Origin: Nitrincola sp048264025
GTDB taxonomy: Bacteria > Pseudomonadota > Gammaproteobacteria > Pseudomonadales > Balneatricaceae
Assembly: GCF_048264025.1 (NCBI RefSeq)
Contig: NZ_JBLXDN010000013.1
Location: 48,682 to 112,681, forward strand
Direction of reading: 5' to 3'
DNA length: 64,000 nt
Position 1 is the first letter of the stretch, and every line of letters starts with the position of its first letter. The notes beneath the pieces were generated by a model. It saw nothing but the letters and a program-made list of their open reading frames with translations, was not told the origin of the DNA and made no database searches. A program made the translations under genes and the position numbers. This document shows, piece by piece, positions 45,168 through 54,218 of the stretch.

Positions 45168-45899
45168 ATGAATAAAATTGTTATCGTTACTGGCGGTGGT
45201 CGAGGAATTGGTGCGGCAACCTCGAAGTTGTTAGCATCAAGAGGGTATGCTGTCTGTGTCAATTACCGCTCAGATGCCAAAAGTGCCGATGCTGTCGTTG
45301 CTGAAATTACGGCGCTTGGTGGTAGAGCGTTTTCGTTCCAAGCTGATGTTTCCAAAGAAACTGACGTTGTAGCTTTATTCGATGTAACCGAAAAAACCTA
45401 TGGCCATGCTACACATTTAGTCAATAACGCGGGCATTTTGTATCCTCAGTCGTGTCTTGCTGACATAGAGGTTGAGCGGTTTAACAAAGTTCTGTTATCT
45501 AATGTAACTAGCTGTTTTCTTTGCTCACGTGAATTTATCAATCGAAGTAAATCGACAGGCGCTATCGTGAATGTGTCATCAGCGGCTTCACGAAGCGGCG
45601 CGCCGTTTGAATATATCGATTATGCCGCCTCTAAAGGGGCGATGGATTCATTAACAAAAGGCTTGTCACTGGAGGTCGCTTCTAAGGGTATTCGTGTGAA
45701 CTCGGTAAGACCCGGTTTCATTTATACGGATATGCATGCGGATGGCGGTGAGCCTAACCGAGTTGAACGCTTAGCGCCTCAGATCCCGTTGCAACGTGGT
45801 GGTACACCTGATGAAGTAGCAAATGCTATTGCTTGGTTATTATCAGATGAAGCATCCTATGTTACTGGATCATTCATCGATCTGGCCGGCGGGAAATAG
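45168..45899 (+). CDS. SDR family oxidoreductase
   Basis: This classical short-chain dehydrogenase of 243 aa has the cofactor motif VTGGGRGIGAA, the NNAG motif at LVNNAGILYP, the catalytic Ser in VNVSSAASRSG, and Tyr/Lys in YIDYAASKGAM. The pattern with Asn-Tyr-Arg after the second strand suggests NADP(H). It resembles FabG-like or glucose-dehydrogenase-like members; the substrate is unknown. SD AGGGAAA precedes the ATG. Confidence 0.9.
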   Translation: MNKIVIVTGGGRGIGAATSKLLASRGYAVCVNYRSDAKSADAVVAEITALGGRAFSFQADVSKETDVVALFDVTEKTYGHATHLVNNAGILYPQSCLADIEVERFNKVLLSNVTSCFLCSREFINRSKSTGAIVNVSSAASRSGAPFEYIDYAASKGAMDSLTKGLSLEVASKGIRVNSVRPGFIYTDMHADGGEPNRVERLAPQIPLQRGGTPDEVANAIAWLLSDEASYVTGSFIDLAGGK

Positions 45900-45975
45900 C
45901 TGGGGTTAACCAGAAAAATGCAACGCCGTTGGCCTTCAGTGGCCTTATATTAAAATCCAAGGGAAATACCAAGTT

Positions 45976-46653
45976 ATGCCACTTAGAGCCATTCTTTTTG
46001 ACCACGATGGAACCTTAGTTGACTCCGAACCAGTTCACTATGCGTTATGGCAAACTGTCTTGGCTCAGTATGGCGTCTCGTTGCCCGAGCAGCTGTACAG
46101 ACAAGACTATGCTGGTGTGCCCACCAAGGCCAATGCTGTTGATATAGTGCATAGGTTTGAGCTGGATGAGCTCCCCGAAACGCTGGTAGCAGCGAAAGAT
46201 GCTGCTACCAGCGAGTACCTACGTCGAAACGCCTTTCCACTCATGCATGGTGTACTTGAAACTATCAGGGAATTTCGTCTTTGTGGTCTAGATCTCGCCA
46301 TAGTTACAGGAGCGGGCTCAGAAAGCGTCTATGCAACCCTTAAGGCAAATAATCTCGGTGATAGCTTTGCTACCGTTGTATCAGGGGATGATGTTCGCGC
46401 AAGTAAACCAGCACCGGACTGCTATCTACTGGCTCTACAGCGGCTAGGCTTGCAAGCATCTGAATGCCTTGCAGTTGAAGATACACAACATGGTTTGAAA
46501 GCATCGCATGCCGCCGGTATTAGTTGTTTAGCCGTGCCCACGACCATGTCAATGCATCACGATTTTGGTGTTGCCCAGGCCGTACTTGAAGGCATGCCAC
46601 AGGTTACGGAACATGTTCGGCAATTGCTGCTCACGAACGCTAGACCCGTATAG
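45976..46653 (+). CDS. HAD-superfamily phosphatase (beta-phosphoglucomutase-like)
   Basis: This HAD hydrolase of 225 aa has motif I FDHDGTLVDSEP, motif II VTGAGSES, motif III Lys in RASKPAPDCYLLAL and motif IV VEDTQHGLKASHAAG. A helical cap (about residues 18-80) puts it in the CbbY/Gph/beta-PGM group. The substrate is probably a small phosphate ester. The gene ends 16 bases before the DinB-type gene. Confidence 0.9.
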   Translation: MPLRAILFDHDGTLVDSEPVHYALWQTVLAQYGVSLPEQLYRQDYAGVPTKANAVDIVHRFELDELPETLVAAKDAATSEYLRRNAFPLMHGVLETIREFRLCGLDLAIVTGAGSESVYATLKANNLGDSFATVVSGDDVRASKPAPDCYLLALQRLGLQASECLAVEDTQHGLKASHAAGISCLAVPTTMSMHHDFGVAQAVLEGMPQVTEHVRQLLLTNARPV

Positions 46654-46669
46654 AAAAGGAGAGTATTAC

Positions 46670-47179
46670 ATGCTTGCAGTTCAGGCTAGAGATATGGCGG
46701 CCTATAATCGCTGGATGAATCAGCGGATGTATGCCGTGTGTGCAGAGCTCTCTGATAGCGAACGTAAAAAAGACATGGGGGCTTTTTTTAAATCCATTCA
46801 TGGCACGCTCAATCATATTCTGCTTGGCGATAAAATCTGGTTAGGGCGCTTCTTGGGCAAACCATTTCAGGCAGCAGATCTTGGTGAGGAGTTGCATAGT
46901 GACTTTGAAGCGCTATGGGAGGATCGTGTTGCAACCGATGAAGTCATCGTTTCATGGGCCGCCGCGCTGACGGATTCTGAGTTGGCTAGCAAACTGGAAT
47001 ATACAAGCCTTGTTAATCCCTCCACCCGCAAATATGAGATGTGGCTGGTGGTTGCCCATTTCTTCAATCATCAAACCCATCATCGCGGTCAAATCACAAC
47101 ACTGCTAAGTCAGTGTGGGCAGGATATAGGTGTTACTGACATCATATGGCTCCCTGACGTAGTGGAGCGAAACGCCTAG
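46670..47179 (+). CDS. DinB-family metal-dependent protein
   Basis: This DinB-like four-helix protein of 169 aa has conserved metal-binding histidines in SIHGTLNHILLGDKIW and HFFNHQTHHRGQITTLL. Members of this superfamily include thiol transferases, and many have unknown targets. The ATG at 46670 has AAAAGGAGA upstream. The open frame begins earlier, inside the HAD gene. Confidence 0.9.
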   Translation: MLAVQARDMAAYNRWMNQRMYAVCAELSDSERKKDMGAFFKSIHGTLNHILLGDKIWLGRFLGKPFQAADLGEELHSDFEALWEDRVATDEVIVSWAAALTDSELASKLEYTSLVNPSTRKYEMWLVVAHFFNHQTHHRGQITTLLSQCGQDIGVTDIIWLPDVVERNA

Positions 47180-47231
47180 CCTGGACGAACATGTGATCCG
47201 AGATAAATAAGCTCGATAAGGGGATTGTACT

Positions 47232-48005
47232 GTGCGGCTGAGAATTTTTTCTGATTTGCATCTGGAACACTTCGATGAAGGGCTCGACCTGCCAGATGTG
47301 GCCGCCGATGTGGTTATATTGGCTGGTGATATCCACACAGGAACGCAAGGACTTCATTGGGCTGCCAGTCGTTTTTCTGGGGTACCGGTTATCTATGTGC
47401 CGGGAAATCATGAATATTACAATCGTTCCATGTCTGCGCTGCGTGCTGACTTACACCATGAAGCCAAAAGGCTCGGCATCCATTTACTCGATAATGCCAG
47501 TGTTAATATTGGTGGTGTAAAATTTTTAGGCAGTACACTCTGGACAGATTTTGAACTCTATGCGAACTGCCCTGATAACAGTGCAGCTTTTACCTATAAG
47601 AAAGCTGTATCTGTCATGCCAGACTTTCGCATCATTGAACAGCCTGATGGGATGATTTTTACACCTGAAGAAAGTCAACGGCTGCATAATCGAGCTATTA
47701 AGTGGTTGGAAAAAGAGTTGGCTTCTCCTTATGCTGGCCCTAAAGTTGTCATCAGCCACCATGCACCGTTAGCAAATTGTATCCCTGTTTATTATAGAGG
47801 TGATGCCCTCTCGCCAGCCTTTGCATCGGATCTTGCCCGGTTAATGGGAAAAGCGGAACTGTGGGTGCATGGTCATGTTCATGAAGCTGTTGATTTTGAG
47901 TGCATGGGGACACGGATCATAGCTAATCCAGGTGGTTATCCATATGAGTTTGAATCGCCTAGCTTCGTACCTGATCTGGTTGTGGAAATAGCAACGAGTT
48001 GCTGA
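47232..48005 (+). CDS. Calcineurin-like metallophosphoesterase
   Basis: This metallophosphoesterase of 257 aa has the metal motifs in order: FSDLHLEH, LAGDIHTG, YVPGNHEYY, VISHHAPL and VHGHVHEAVD. The start is GTG 47232 with AAGGGG upstream. The natural substrate is unknown. The DinB gene ends about 50 bases upstream, so the two may share a transcript. Confidence 0.9.
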   Translation: MRLRIFSDLHLEHFDEGLDLPDVAADVVILAGDIHTGTQGLHWAASRFSGVPVIYVPGNHEYYNRSMSALRADLHHEAKRLGIHLLDNASVNIGGVKFLGSTLWTDFELYANCPDNSAAFTYKKAVSVMPDFRIIEQPDGMIFTPEESQRLHNRAIKWLEKELASPYAGPKVVISHHAPLANCIPVYYRGDALSPAFASDLARLMGKAELWVHGHVHEAVDFECMGTRIIANPGGYPYEFESPSFVPDLVVEIATSC

Positions 48006-48071
48006 TTTACCAGATGTTTTTTCTAAGCTAATCATCAGTAATGGCAGGTTTATATATTAGGAGTAACGTGT

Positions 48072-48485
48072 ATGAATGTCAGTTCGAAGGGGAGTTGCTT
48101 ATGTGGGGAGGTTGCCTACAAGATCACCGGAAATATTGGGATTTTTCAATACTGTCATTGTTCACGTTGCCGTAAGTTCACCGGCAGCGCCCATGCGTCA
48201 AATCTGTTGGTCTCTCCTGAGCAGTTTACGTGGCTTAAAGGCGAGTCTCTGGTGGGTTATTATTCGCCCGAAAATACCAAGCACTTCGCCACTGCATTTT
48301 GTAAACAGTGTGGTTCATCATTGCCCTGGCGCGCTAAAAGCGGGACAGTGGTCGTTATACCTGCAGGCACTCTTGATGAACACCCTGGTATAGAGCCAGT
48401 CCAAAACATATTCTGCGCATCAAAGGCTGAATGGTATATATCTCCAGGCGAATTACCTGAGTATGACGAATTACCCCATAAGTGA
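48072..48485 (+). CDS. GFA family (glutathione-dependent formaldehyde-activating-like) zinc protein
   Basis: This protein of 137 aa has the GFA/CENP-V-like fold. Zinc-binding cysteines are in GSCLCGEVAY, QYCHCSRCRKFTG and FCKQCGSSLPW. Most family members do not act on formaldehyde, so only the family is asserted. ATG 48072 is preceded by TTAGGAGTAACG. Confidence 0.9.
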   Translation: MNVSSKGSCLCGEVAYKITGNIGIFQYCHCSRCRKFTGSAHASNLLVSPEQFTWLKGESLVGYYSPENTKHFATAFCKQCGSSLPWRAKSGTVVVIPAGTLDEHPGIEPVQNIFCASKAEWYISPGELPEYDELPHK

Positions 48486-48552
48486 TATAAAGCGACTGAC
48501 TCTGTGTTTCACTAGATAAGTCAATGATAGTGACGTAGCAAGAGAATTATTG

Positions 48553-49110
48553 ATGCCAAACATACATACTCAAGACCCGAAATTTTTTCTGCAAATGGCT
48601 ACCCCTGAAGACGCGGCATTGGTGGTTAGCTTCATGAAAAAGCTGGGAGCTTTTCAGAAAATGTCCGATAAAATTACCGCTACACCTGAGCGAATAGAGC
48701 GGTTGCTTGCAGCAAAACAGGGCGAAGCTGTGTTTGGCGTTTACGATGGAACAACAGTTGGCTTTGCCTACTTCCATCAGAAAAGCTCGGCCTTTACTGG
48801 GCGCTTAGGGTTATACATTGATGGATTCTTTATTGATGAGTCTATGCGCGGAAAAAGATTGGGCAATATTATGATGCAGTTTTTGTCAAAACATGCACTT
48901 GATCGTGGATGTGAAATGCTTGAATGGGGTTGTTTGGATTGGAATACCCCTGCTATCGAATTTTACCAAAAATTAGGCGCTTACTGTGTTGATACGATGC
49001 GCATCTATCGCTTGTCACCAGAGAATTTAGCCGCAACCGCGTTGTTGTTTAAGGGCACCAAACAAGCTGAATTGGATGCTAGCCTTAGGACGGATCATGC
49101 ATACAGGTAG
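48553..49110 (+). CDS. GNAT family N-acetyltransferase
   Basis: This GNAT acetyltransferase of 185 aa has the acetyl-CoA motif region FIDESMRGKRLGNIMMQFLS and the late segment WNTPAIEFYQKLGA. It resembles diamine/spermidine-acetyltransferase-like members (N-terminal ATPEDAALVVSFMKKLG), but substrate is not decided by sequence. The last 14 bases overlap the next gene. The frame opens at a TTG (48550) directly before the ATG. Confidence 0.88.
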   Translation: MPNIHTQDPKFFLQMATPEDAALVVSFMKKLGAFQKMSDKITATPERIERLLAAKQGEAVFGVYDGTTVGFAYFHQKSSAFTGRLGLYIDGFFIDESMRGKRLGNIMMQFLSKHALDRGCEMLEWGCLDWNTPAIEFYQKLGAYCVDTMRIYRLSPENLAATALLFKGTKQAELDASLRTDHAYR

Positions 49111-50743
49111 CCGTATCTGTGAGCGCGTTCAGCAATTGGGTGAGAAGCGTTTTCAGTATTTATTCATCAGTTTGTTATGGCCACTGTTTGTTCTTGTGCC
49201 AGCTACCAGTTTTGCTCAGCAACAATTTGTTGGGCAGTGGCATGAGGTCAGTCCTGATTGGCGTTTCCCTGAGCAACCCATTAAAACAGTTAATGCGCCT
49301 GCTTTAAAGGGTGGACGTTTTGTTTTTCAATCGGTATTTGAGATCACCGATACTGATGAAGCAGTTGTCATTGATTTTAAAAATGCCAGTGCCTTAGGCT
49401 ACTTTCATCACTATGTTTCCGATAAGGCTGGCAAGCTTGTCGCCGAGGCGCAAGGTGGCATTGAGTCGGCATCTGATAATCCTTTTTTTATGCGCCATGG
49501 GCGCGAGTTTCGCTTGCCTCCAGGACAATATCAACTTACCACCGCACTGGTTTCAACCTATTTTATTGCTATACCTCAGCCTTATTGGGACTCACTCCCG
49601 CATTACCGAGAAGCCATTAAATGGGGTAGTGTGATCACCTTGGTCAGTCTGGGTGTGCTGATAAGCTTGGCCGTGTATTACGGTATTTTGGCCTTTCTCA
49701 GAAGGCGTATTACCGAAATCACCTATACCTTTTTTATCGTTATGAATGTGATTTATAACGGCTCGGCCCTGTTAGTGACTCCGGATCTTTTCAATATACA
49801 TTGGTTTTATTTTGTTGGTGGGCCCATTCTATTTAGCAACTTCGCTTATATTTTGTTTGCCAAACATTTATTGCAAATAAGAGCCAGCACACACCCCTGG
49901 CTCAATAACCTGGCCAAATTTTCTTTGCTGATGCTTGCCGTCTTGCTTGTTGTAGCAATCTTCAATAAAAATTTGGTCATAGAGTGTGCCCGTTATGGGG
50001 TTGGATTAATGATGCTTTATGGACTGATTGCCGCTCTAGTACGGGCCATTCAAGGTTATAAAATTGCCTATTTTTACCTGGTGGCAATTGTGGCTTTTTT
50101 TATGATTGGCTCATTTGCTATTTCCAGCAAGGATTTAGAGGGTGTTTATACCATCTATATCGAGCATATCGGTCTGTTAGCCGTGACAGTTGAGGTGTTG
50201 CTTATCGGTCTGGTACTGGGCTATCAGTTTGCCGAGGTCTACCGCGAAAAAGAATATAATTTAGCTTTGGCCCAGCATAGTTTGAGGATTGCGCATTACG
50301 ATGACTTAACGGGTTTGCCCAACCGTTATGCATTAGGCCTTACACTGGAAAAACTACCTGCCAAGGGTATGATAACGATGTTGGATATGGACAATCTGAA
50401 GCTTTATAACGACACCTATGGGCATCACAAAGGTGACGAGATGCTGCAGATGTTCGCCCAGATACTCTCTGAAAGACTTGGAGAATTCGGCGTGCTGCAC
50501 CGGATGGGGGGCGATGAGTTTGCTATCACCAGTGATAGCTTTGCCTACGTAGAAAATATCAAACAGATTATCTCTGAAACTATAAGTTATATGCATCAAA
50601 ATGGATTTGAAAAGGCTGGTGTCAGTCATGGCTCGGCCAGTAGGGTAGAAACAGTCAATATTAATGAACTCAGAATTCTGGCTGACGACCGTATGTATCA
50701 GCATAAACGCAGAAGTGAATACGGCATAGGAGAATGTGAGTAA
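49097..50743 (+). CDS. Membrane diguanylate cyclase (7TMR-DISM type sensor with GGDEF domain)
   Basis: This protein of 548 aa has a signal or TM segment at about residues 20-40 (ending ATSFAQQ) and a periplasmic beta-rich domain (about 45-170, 7TMR-DISM extracellular type). A seven-helix membrane region (about 175-385) and a C-terminal GGDEF domain follow. The catalytic motif is intact (RMGGDEFAI), as is DNLKLYNDTYGHHKGDEML. It should make c-di-GMP in response to a periplasmic or membrane signal. No RxxD inhibitory site is evident. ATG 49097 lies inside the GNAT gene with AGGA upstream. Confidence 0.9.
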   Translation: MHTGSRICERVQQLGEKRFQYLFISLLWPLFVLVPATSFAQQQFVGQWHEVSPDWRFPEQPIKTVNAPALKGGRFVFQSVFEITDTDEAVVIDFKNASALGYFHHYVSDKAGKLVAEAQGGIESASDNPFFMRHGREFRLPPGQYQLTTALVSTYFIAIPQPYWDSLPHYREAIKWGSVITLVSLGVLISLAVYYGILAFLRRRITEITYTFFIVMNVIYNGSALLVTPDLFNIHWFYFVGGPILFSNFAYILFAKHLLQIRASTHPWLNNLAKFSLLMLAVLLVVAIFNKNLVIECARYGVGLMMLYGLIAALVRAIQGYKIAYFYLVAIVAFFMIGSFAISSKDLEGVYTIYIEHIGLLAVTVEVLLIGLVLGYQFAEVYREKEYNLALAQHSLRIAHYDDLTGLPNRYALGLTLEKLPAKGMITMLDMDNLKLYNDTYGHHKGDEMLQMFAQILSERLGEFGVLHRMGGDEFAITSDSFAYVENIKQIISETISYMHQNGFEKAGVSHGSASRVETVNINELRILADDRMYQHKRRSEYGIGECE

Positions 50744-51062
50744 AGCACCTCTCTACTTGGGCATGTCCCCTTATTTTTATGCTATTACCCGTTATGACAT
50801 TGGCCTGTCCGGATTCGAAATCTGATATGCGAGTCCAGCGAGTATAATTGCACGGTATCCCAACGCCTGTATGCATCAGAAGTGGCCAAAGAGAGTCTTC
50901 ACTAGTATGTGCCCAATAGCGCATATCGATCCAGCAGAGTTTGTTAGCATAAGCCACTGGGTAAAGCATCCTGGTTGACGGTGGCATCACTATTTCTGGT
51001 CTCAATTTCAGTTAGGCGGTGCCAATAGATTTTTCGAGCCTGCTGCATCGATGGAAGTGGTG
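50744..51062. other. Non-coding stretch between the diguanylate cyclase and CheB-like genes
   Basis: I see no convincing gene, repeat or strong terminator here. A minus-strand frame (50670-51005) crosses it but overlaps the diguanylate cyclase end and has no family features. One GTTAGGC occurs at about 51011, without a partner site. Confidence 0.4.
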
Positions 51063-52052
51063 ATGAATAAAAACAGAAGTTCAATGCTCATAGTTATTGG
51101 AGCATCCGCTGGTGGCATGGCCGCATTAAAAAAACTAGTTACGCAGTTTCCGCAGGATTTTCCGGCACCTGTTTTTATTGTCACCCACATGAGTGCTGAC
51201 ACCACAGGAGACGTGCTGGTCAACGCTTTAAATGAGAGCAGCCAGCTTACCTGTGTCCATGCACAGGATAAACAGGCATTCAAAAGCGGTAATATTTATT
51301 TGGCGCCATCAGATCAACACATGCTGATCGTGAAGGGAAAAATCCTGGTTACCAAAGGTGCCAGAGAAAACCGTTCACGACCGGCTATTGATCCCTTATT
51401 TCGTTCAGCCGCTGTGGCTTATGGTAATCGAGTGATTGGCATCATTCTGACAGGATATCTGGATGATGGCACCAGCGGCATGATGGCTATCAAACGCTGC
51501 GGTGGTGTTTGCATTGCTCAAGATCCAGAGGAGGCGTCTTATCCGGATATGCCACAATCGGTAATAGCCAATGTCGGCGCTGATTATTGTTTGCCAGTAG
51601 CCGAAATGGGGGCGGTGTTGTCTGATCTTTTAAGCAGAGAGCTACCGGAGAACAAGCCGGTACCGGAAGATATAATTATCGAGGCTAAGATAGCACAGCG
51701 GGTTTTAAGCGATTTGCCTGCTGTCGAGGCGCTCGGCGATCAGGTGCCGTATAATTGTCCGGACTGCGGTGGGGTGCTATGGCAAATGACGGAAGGAAAG
51801 CTGTTAAGGTATCGCTGTCATACAGGCCATGCGTTTACTTCCTCGGTGTTGCTGGCGCAACAAACTGTAAAAATTGAAGAAACCCTCTGGGTAGCACTGA
51901 GAATGTTTGAGGAGCGCCAGAATCTACTGGTCACTATGAGTAAGAATGAAAGCAAACAATCGTCTTCATCGATCTCCCAGCGGGCTAAGGATTCTCAAGT
52001 CCACATTGACCGCATTCGTGCGATGTTGAAGGCTACCGATATACTGACATGA
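51063..52052 (+). CDS. Orphan CheB-type protein-glutamate methylesterase
   Basis: This protein of 329 aa has a CheB catalytic domain and no receiver domain. The catalytic triad regions are present: Ser in IVIGASAGGMAALKKL, His in IVTHMSADTTG and Asp in GYLDDGTSGMMA. After a linker, a C-terminal part contains YNCPDCGGVLWQM and RYRCHTGHAF, a cysteine-rich segment typical of chemotaxis-unlinked CheB homologues, and ends in a helical tail. It may deamidate or demethylate a non-canonical target. No cheR or other che gene is near. ATG 51063 has GGAAGTGG upstream. Confidence 0.88.
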   Translation: MNKNRSSMLIVIGASAGGMAALKKLVTQFPQDFPAPVFIVTHMSADTTGDVLVNALNESSQLTCVHAQDKQAFKSGNIYLAPSDQHMLIVKGKILVTKGARENRSRPAIDPLFRSAAVAYGNRVIGIILTGYLDDGTSGMMAIKRCGGVCIAQDPEEASYPDMPQSVIANVGADYCLPVAEMGAVLSDLLSRELPENKPVPEDIIIEAKIAQRVLSDLPAVEALGDQVPYNCPDCGGVLWQMTEGKLLRYRCHTGHAFTSSVLLAQQTVKIEETLWVALRMFEERQNLLVTMSKNESKQSSSSISQRAKDSQVHIDRIRAMLKATDILT

Positions 52053-52364
52053 TTTGGCTTCCTCAATTAGTGAAGCGACATGCAACCTAAAAAGCGGCTG
52101 CTGTCAGCGTGAAATATCGGTGGCTTCCAAAATATTCTGCAAAACGGGTAATCGAAATTAAATGTAATTCCTTGAAATTAAATGTAATAAATTGAAAATA
52201 ATATTTATTATATTGAGTGTTTTTGTTGTTCAATAATGAAACCTTTCCAGATTATACTTGCCAGCGTGTTTTAAAGCCGTCTTCGGCTGGCTATTGTATT
52301 AAATTATAAACAGCGGGGTTTTCTATAACCCTCGATGGATATCATCATTGGAAAGGAAAGCTGT
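52053..52364. other. A+T-rich regulatory region upstream of aqpZ
   Basis: There is no gene here. The stretch is A+T-rich and contains a tandem direct repeat (52154-52188), followed by A+T-rich sequence that could hold the aqpZ promoter, and the aqpZ ribosome-binding region at the end. Confidence 0.5.
52154..52188. repeat. 15-bp direct repeat with 20-bp period upstream of aqpZ
   Basis: GAAATTAAATGTAAT occurs at 52154-52168 and again at 52174-52188. The period of 20 bp is close to two helical turns, as expected for paired regulator sites. A third partial copy (ATTGAAAATAAT) follows. Confidence 0.6.
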
Positions 52365-53057
52365 ATGAATAAATATGGTGCAGAGTTTTTCGGGACATTC
52401 TGGCTGGTGCTCGGCGGTTGTGGCAGCGCAGTTTTAGCGGCCACTTTCCCAGACGTAGGTATTGGTCTGCTTGGTGTATCGCTGGCATTTGGTCTGACAG
52501 TCCTTACCATGGCTTATGCCATCGGGCATATATCTGGATGTCACCTCAACCCGGCGGTATCTATTGGGCTCTGGGCTGGTGGTCGTTTTCCAGCAAAAGA
52601 GCTTTTACCTTACATTGTTGCACAGGTCTTGGGCGGCATTGTGGCGGGTGGTGTGCTGTATCTGATAGCTAGCGGTAAGGCTGGCTTTGATGTTTCAGCC
52701 GGGTTTACGTCAAACGGATATGGTGCGCATTCACCTGGTGAGTATAGTTTGTTTGCCGCACTGATCACCGAAGTGGTCATGACGATGATGTTTCTTCTTG
52801 TCATTCTTGGCGCCACTGACAAACGTGCACCGCAAGGTTTCGCACCGATTGCAATTGGCTTATGTCTAACGCTGATTCACTTGATTAGCATTCCAGTTAC
52901 CAACACATCGGTGAATCCTGCACGTAGCACAGGCGTTGCTCTATTCGTAGGTGATTGGGCGATTGCCCAGCTTTGGCTTTTCTGGGTGGCCCCGATCATT
53001 GGCGGTATGCTGGGTGCAGTAATCTATCGCTTTATTGGCAGTGAAAAAGCCAGCTAA
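52365..53057 (+). CDS. aqpZ: Aquaporin Z
   Basis: This water channel of the MIP family (230 aa) has six TM helices. The two pore motifs are HLNPAVS and VNPARSTG. The first-half signature GTFWLVLGGCGSAVLA and an Arg after the second NPA agree with AqpZ rather than glycerol facilitators. ATG 52365 is preceded by AAAGGAAAG. The open frame starts at 52335 but the extra residues are not part of the family. Confidence 0.94.
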   Translation: MNKYGAEFFGTFWLVLGGCGSAVLAATFPDVGIGLLGVSLAFGLTVLTMAYAIGHISGCHLNPAVSIGLWAGGRFPAKELLPYIVAQVLGGIVAGGVLYLIASGKAGFDVSAGFTSNGYGAHSPGEYSLFAALITEVVMTMMFLLVILGATDKRAPQGFAPIAIGLCLTLIHLISIPVTNTSVNPARSTGVALFVGDWAIAQLWLFWVAPIIGGMLGAVIYRFIGSEKAS

Positions 53058-53097
53058 GTAATTGCTTAATAAGAAGGCTGAGTCTTCTATATCCCAG

Positions 53098-53130
53098 TAG
53101 GTTGTCTGCTTCGTCGAGCCAGACAACCTA
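53098..53130. terminator. Stem-loop after aqpZ, possible terminator
   Basis: An 11-base-pair perfect stem (TAGGTTGTCTG / CAGACAACCTA) has an 11-base loop and is followed by TTCTCCC. It is 41 bases past the aqpZ stop. The following T tract is weak. Confidence 0.5.
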
Positions 53131-53258
53131 TTCTCCCAGACTAATAATACCCGCACAAAAAATGTCTATGGCTGGATATGCAAGCTATCCTGATCTAGGC
53201 TAATCTGAGTTGAGTAAGCCAATTTAATAAAACACTTAAAGTAAAGTATGGTGCGCTG

Positions 53259-54185
53259 GTGAAAAAATTCTTGCTGGTATTATCAGTGGTGTTGGTGATT
53301 TTTTGTGCCCAAACAGTCAGCGCCAACTTCCTGGCTGTATCTATGCCAAAATTCGATGACAACTTCCAGACGGCTCTTCGCGAGAGTATTGAGACACGCG
53401 GAGATCAGCTCAATCTCGTGGTCTATGTGGGCAATGCCGAGGATCAACTGGATCTGCAATTGGAGCAGATCAGGCATTTTGTCGAGGCTGAAGCCGATGC
53501 GATTATCCTGCTGCCTGTTCTCACCACGCCCGACGCGATCAATCAAATGCTGGATGCACGAGGGGACAGTGATATACCCATAGTGTTCCTGCAGAGACTC
53601 CCCGAAATCGACACCTATCCCGAAAAGGTCGTGTACATAGGTTCTGATGAAACCGAATCAGGCGCCATGCAGATGGAGGAGCTGGCACGTCTGGCGTCCT
53701 ATGAGGGACAGGTTGCCATCCTTCAGGGAGCTGATGGTAACCCGGCGTCCACGGTGCGTACCGACTATGTGCGCGAGGTGGTCGATAAGTATCCTGGAAT
53801 GAGTGTTACGCTTCAAGAACGTGGCAATTGGGCCAGGAACCAGGCGTTGACGATAGTCAAACGCTGGCTTGAGGAGTCACCGGAACAATTCTCCATTATT
53901 GCCGCAAATAATGATGAAATGGCGCTTGGGGCGATTATGGCGTTTGAGCAAGCCGGCATCGATCCAAATCAATACCTTGTTGGCGGCATCGATGCGACCC
54001 GGGATGCGCTGGCATCCATGCAGCGAGGCCTTCTCGATGTCACGGTTCTTCAGGATGCAGACAGTCAGGGTAAGGGTGCTGTCGATACCGCACTGGCGAT
54101 GATAAATGGTCTTGATGTGCCGGAAAAAATTTGGGTCCCATTCCGCTTGGTGACGACGGAGAACATTCAGCAGTTCGTAAAATAA
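53259..54185 (+). CDS. Periplasmic sugar-type substrate-binding protein
   Basis: This protein of 308 aa has a signal peptide (about residues 1-22, ending TVSA) and a Peripla_BP_4-type fold like RbsB/YtfQ. The segments ADAIILLPV, ILQGADGNPASTVRTDYV, IIAANNDEMALGA and GGIDATRDALASMQRGLLDV are family-typical. The start is GTG 53259. No permease or ATPase gene of an ABC transporter is nearby. The next gene, 33 bases downstream, is a chemoreceptor. It therefore probably presents a sugar-like ligand to that receptor. Confidence 0.88.
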   Translation: MKKFLLVLSVVLVIFCAQTVSANFLAVSMPKFDDNFQTALRESIETRGDQLNLVVYVGNAEDQLDLQLEQIRHFVEAEADAIILLPVLTTPDAINQMLDARGDSDIPIVFLQRLPEIDTYPEKVVYIGSDETESGAMQMEELARLASYEGQVAILQGADGNPASTVRTDYVREVVDKYPGMSVTLQERGNWARNQALTIVKRWLEESPEQFSIIAANNDEMALGAIMAFEQAGIDPNQYLVGGIDATRDALASMQRGLLDVTVLQDADSQGKGAVDTALAMINGLDVPEKIWVPFRLVTTENIQQFVK

Positions 54186-54218
54186 GTTTAATATCACCCT
54201 ATTCGAGAAGGTTTTGAT

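Noticed and set aside
50670..51005. Minus-strand frame of 111 codons after the diguanylate cyclase gene
   Set aside because: It overlaps the end of the diguanylate cyclase gene, has no ribosome-binding site and shows no recognisable family features.
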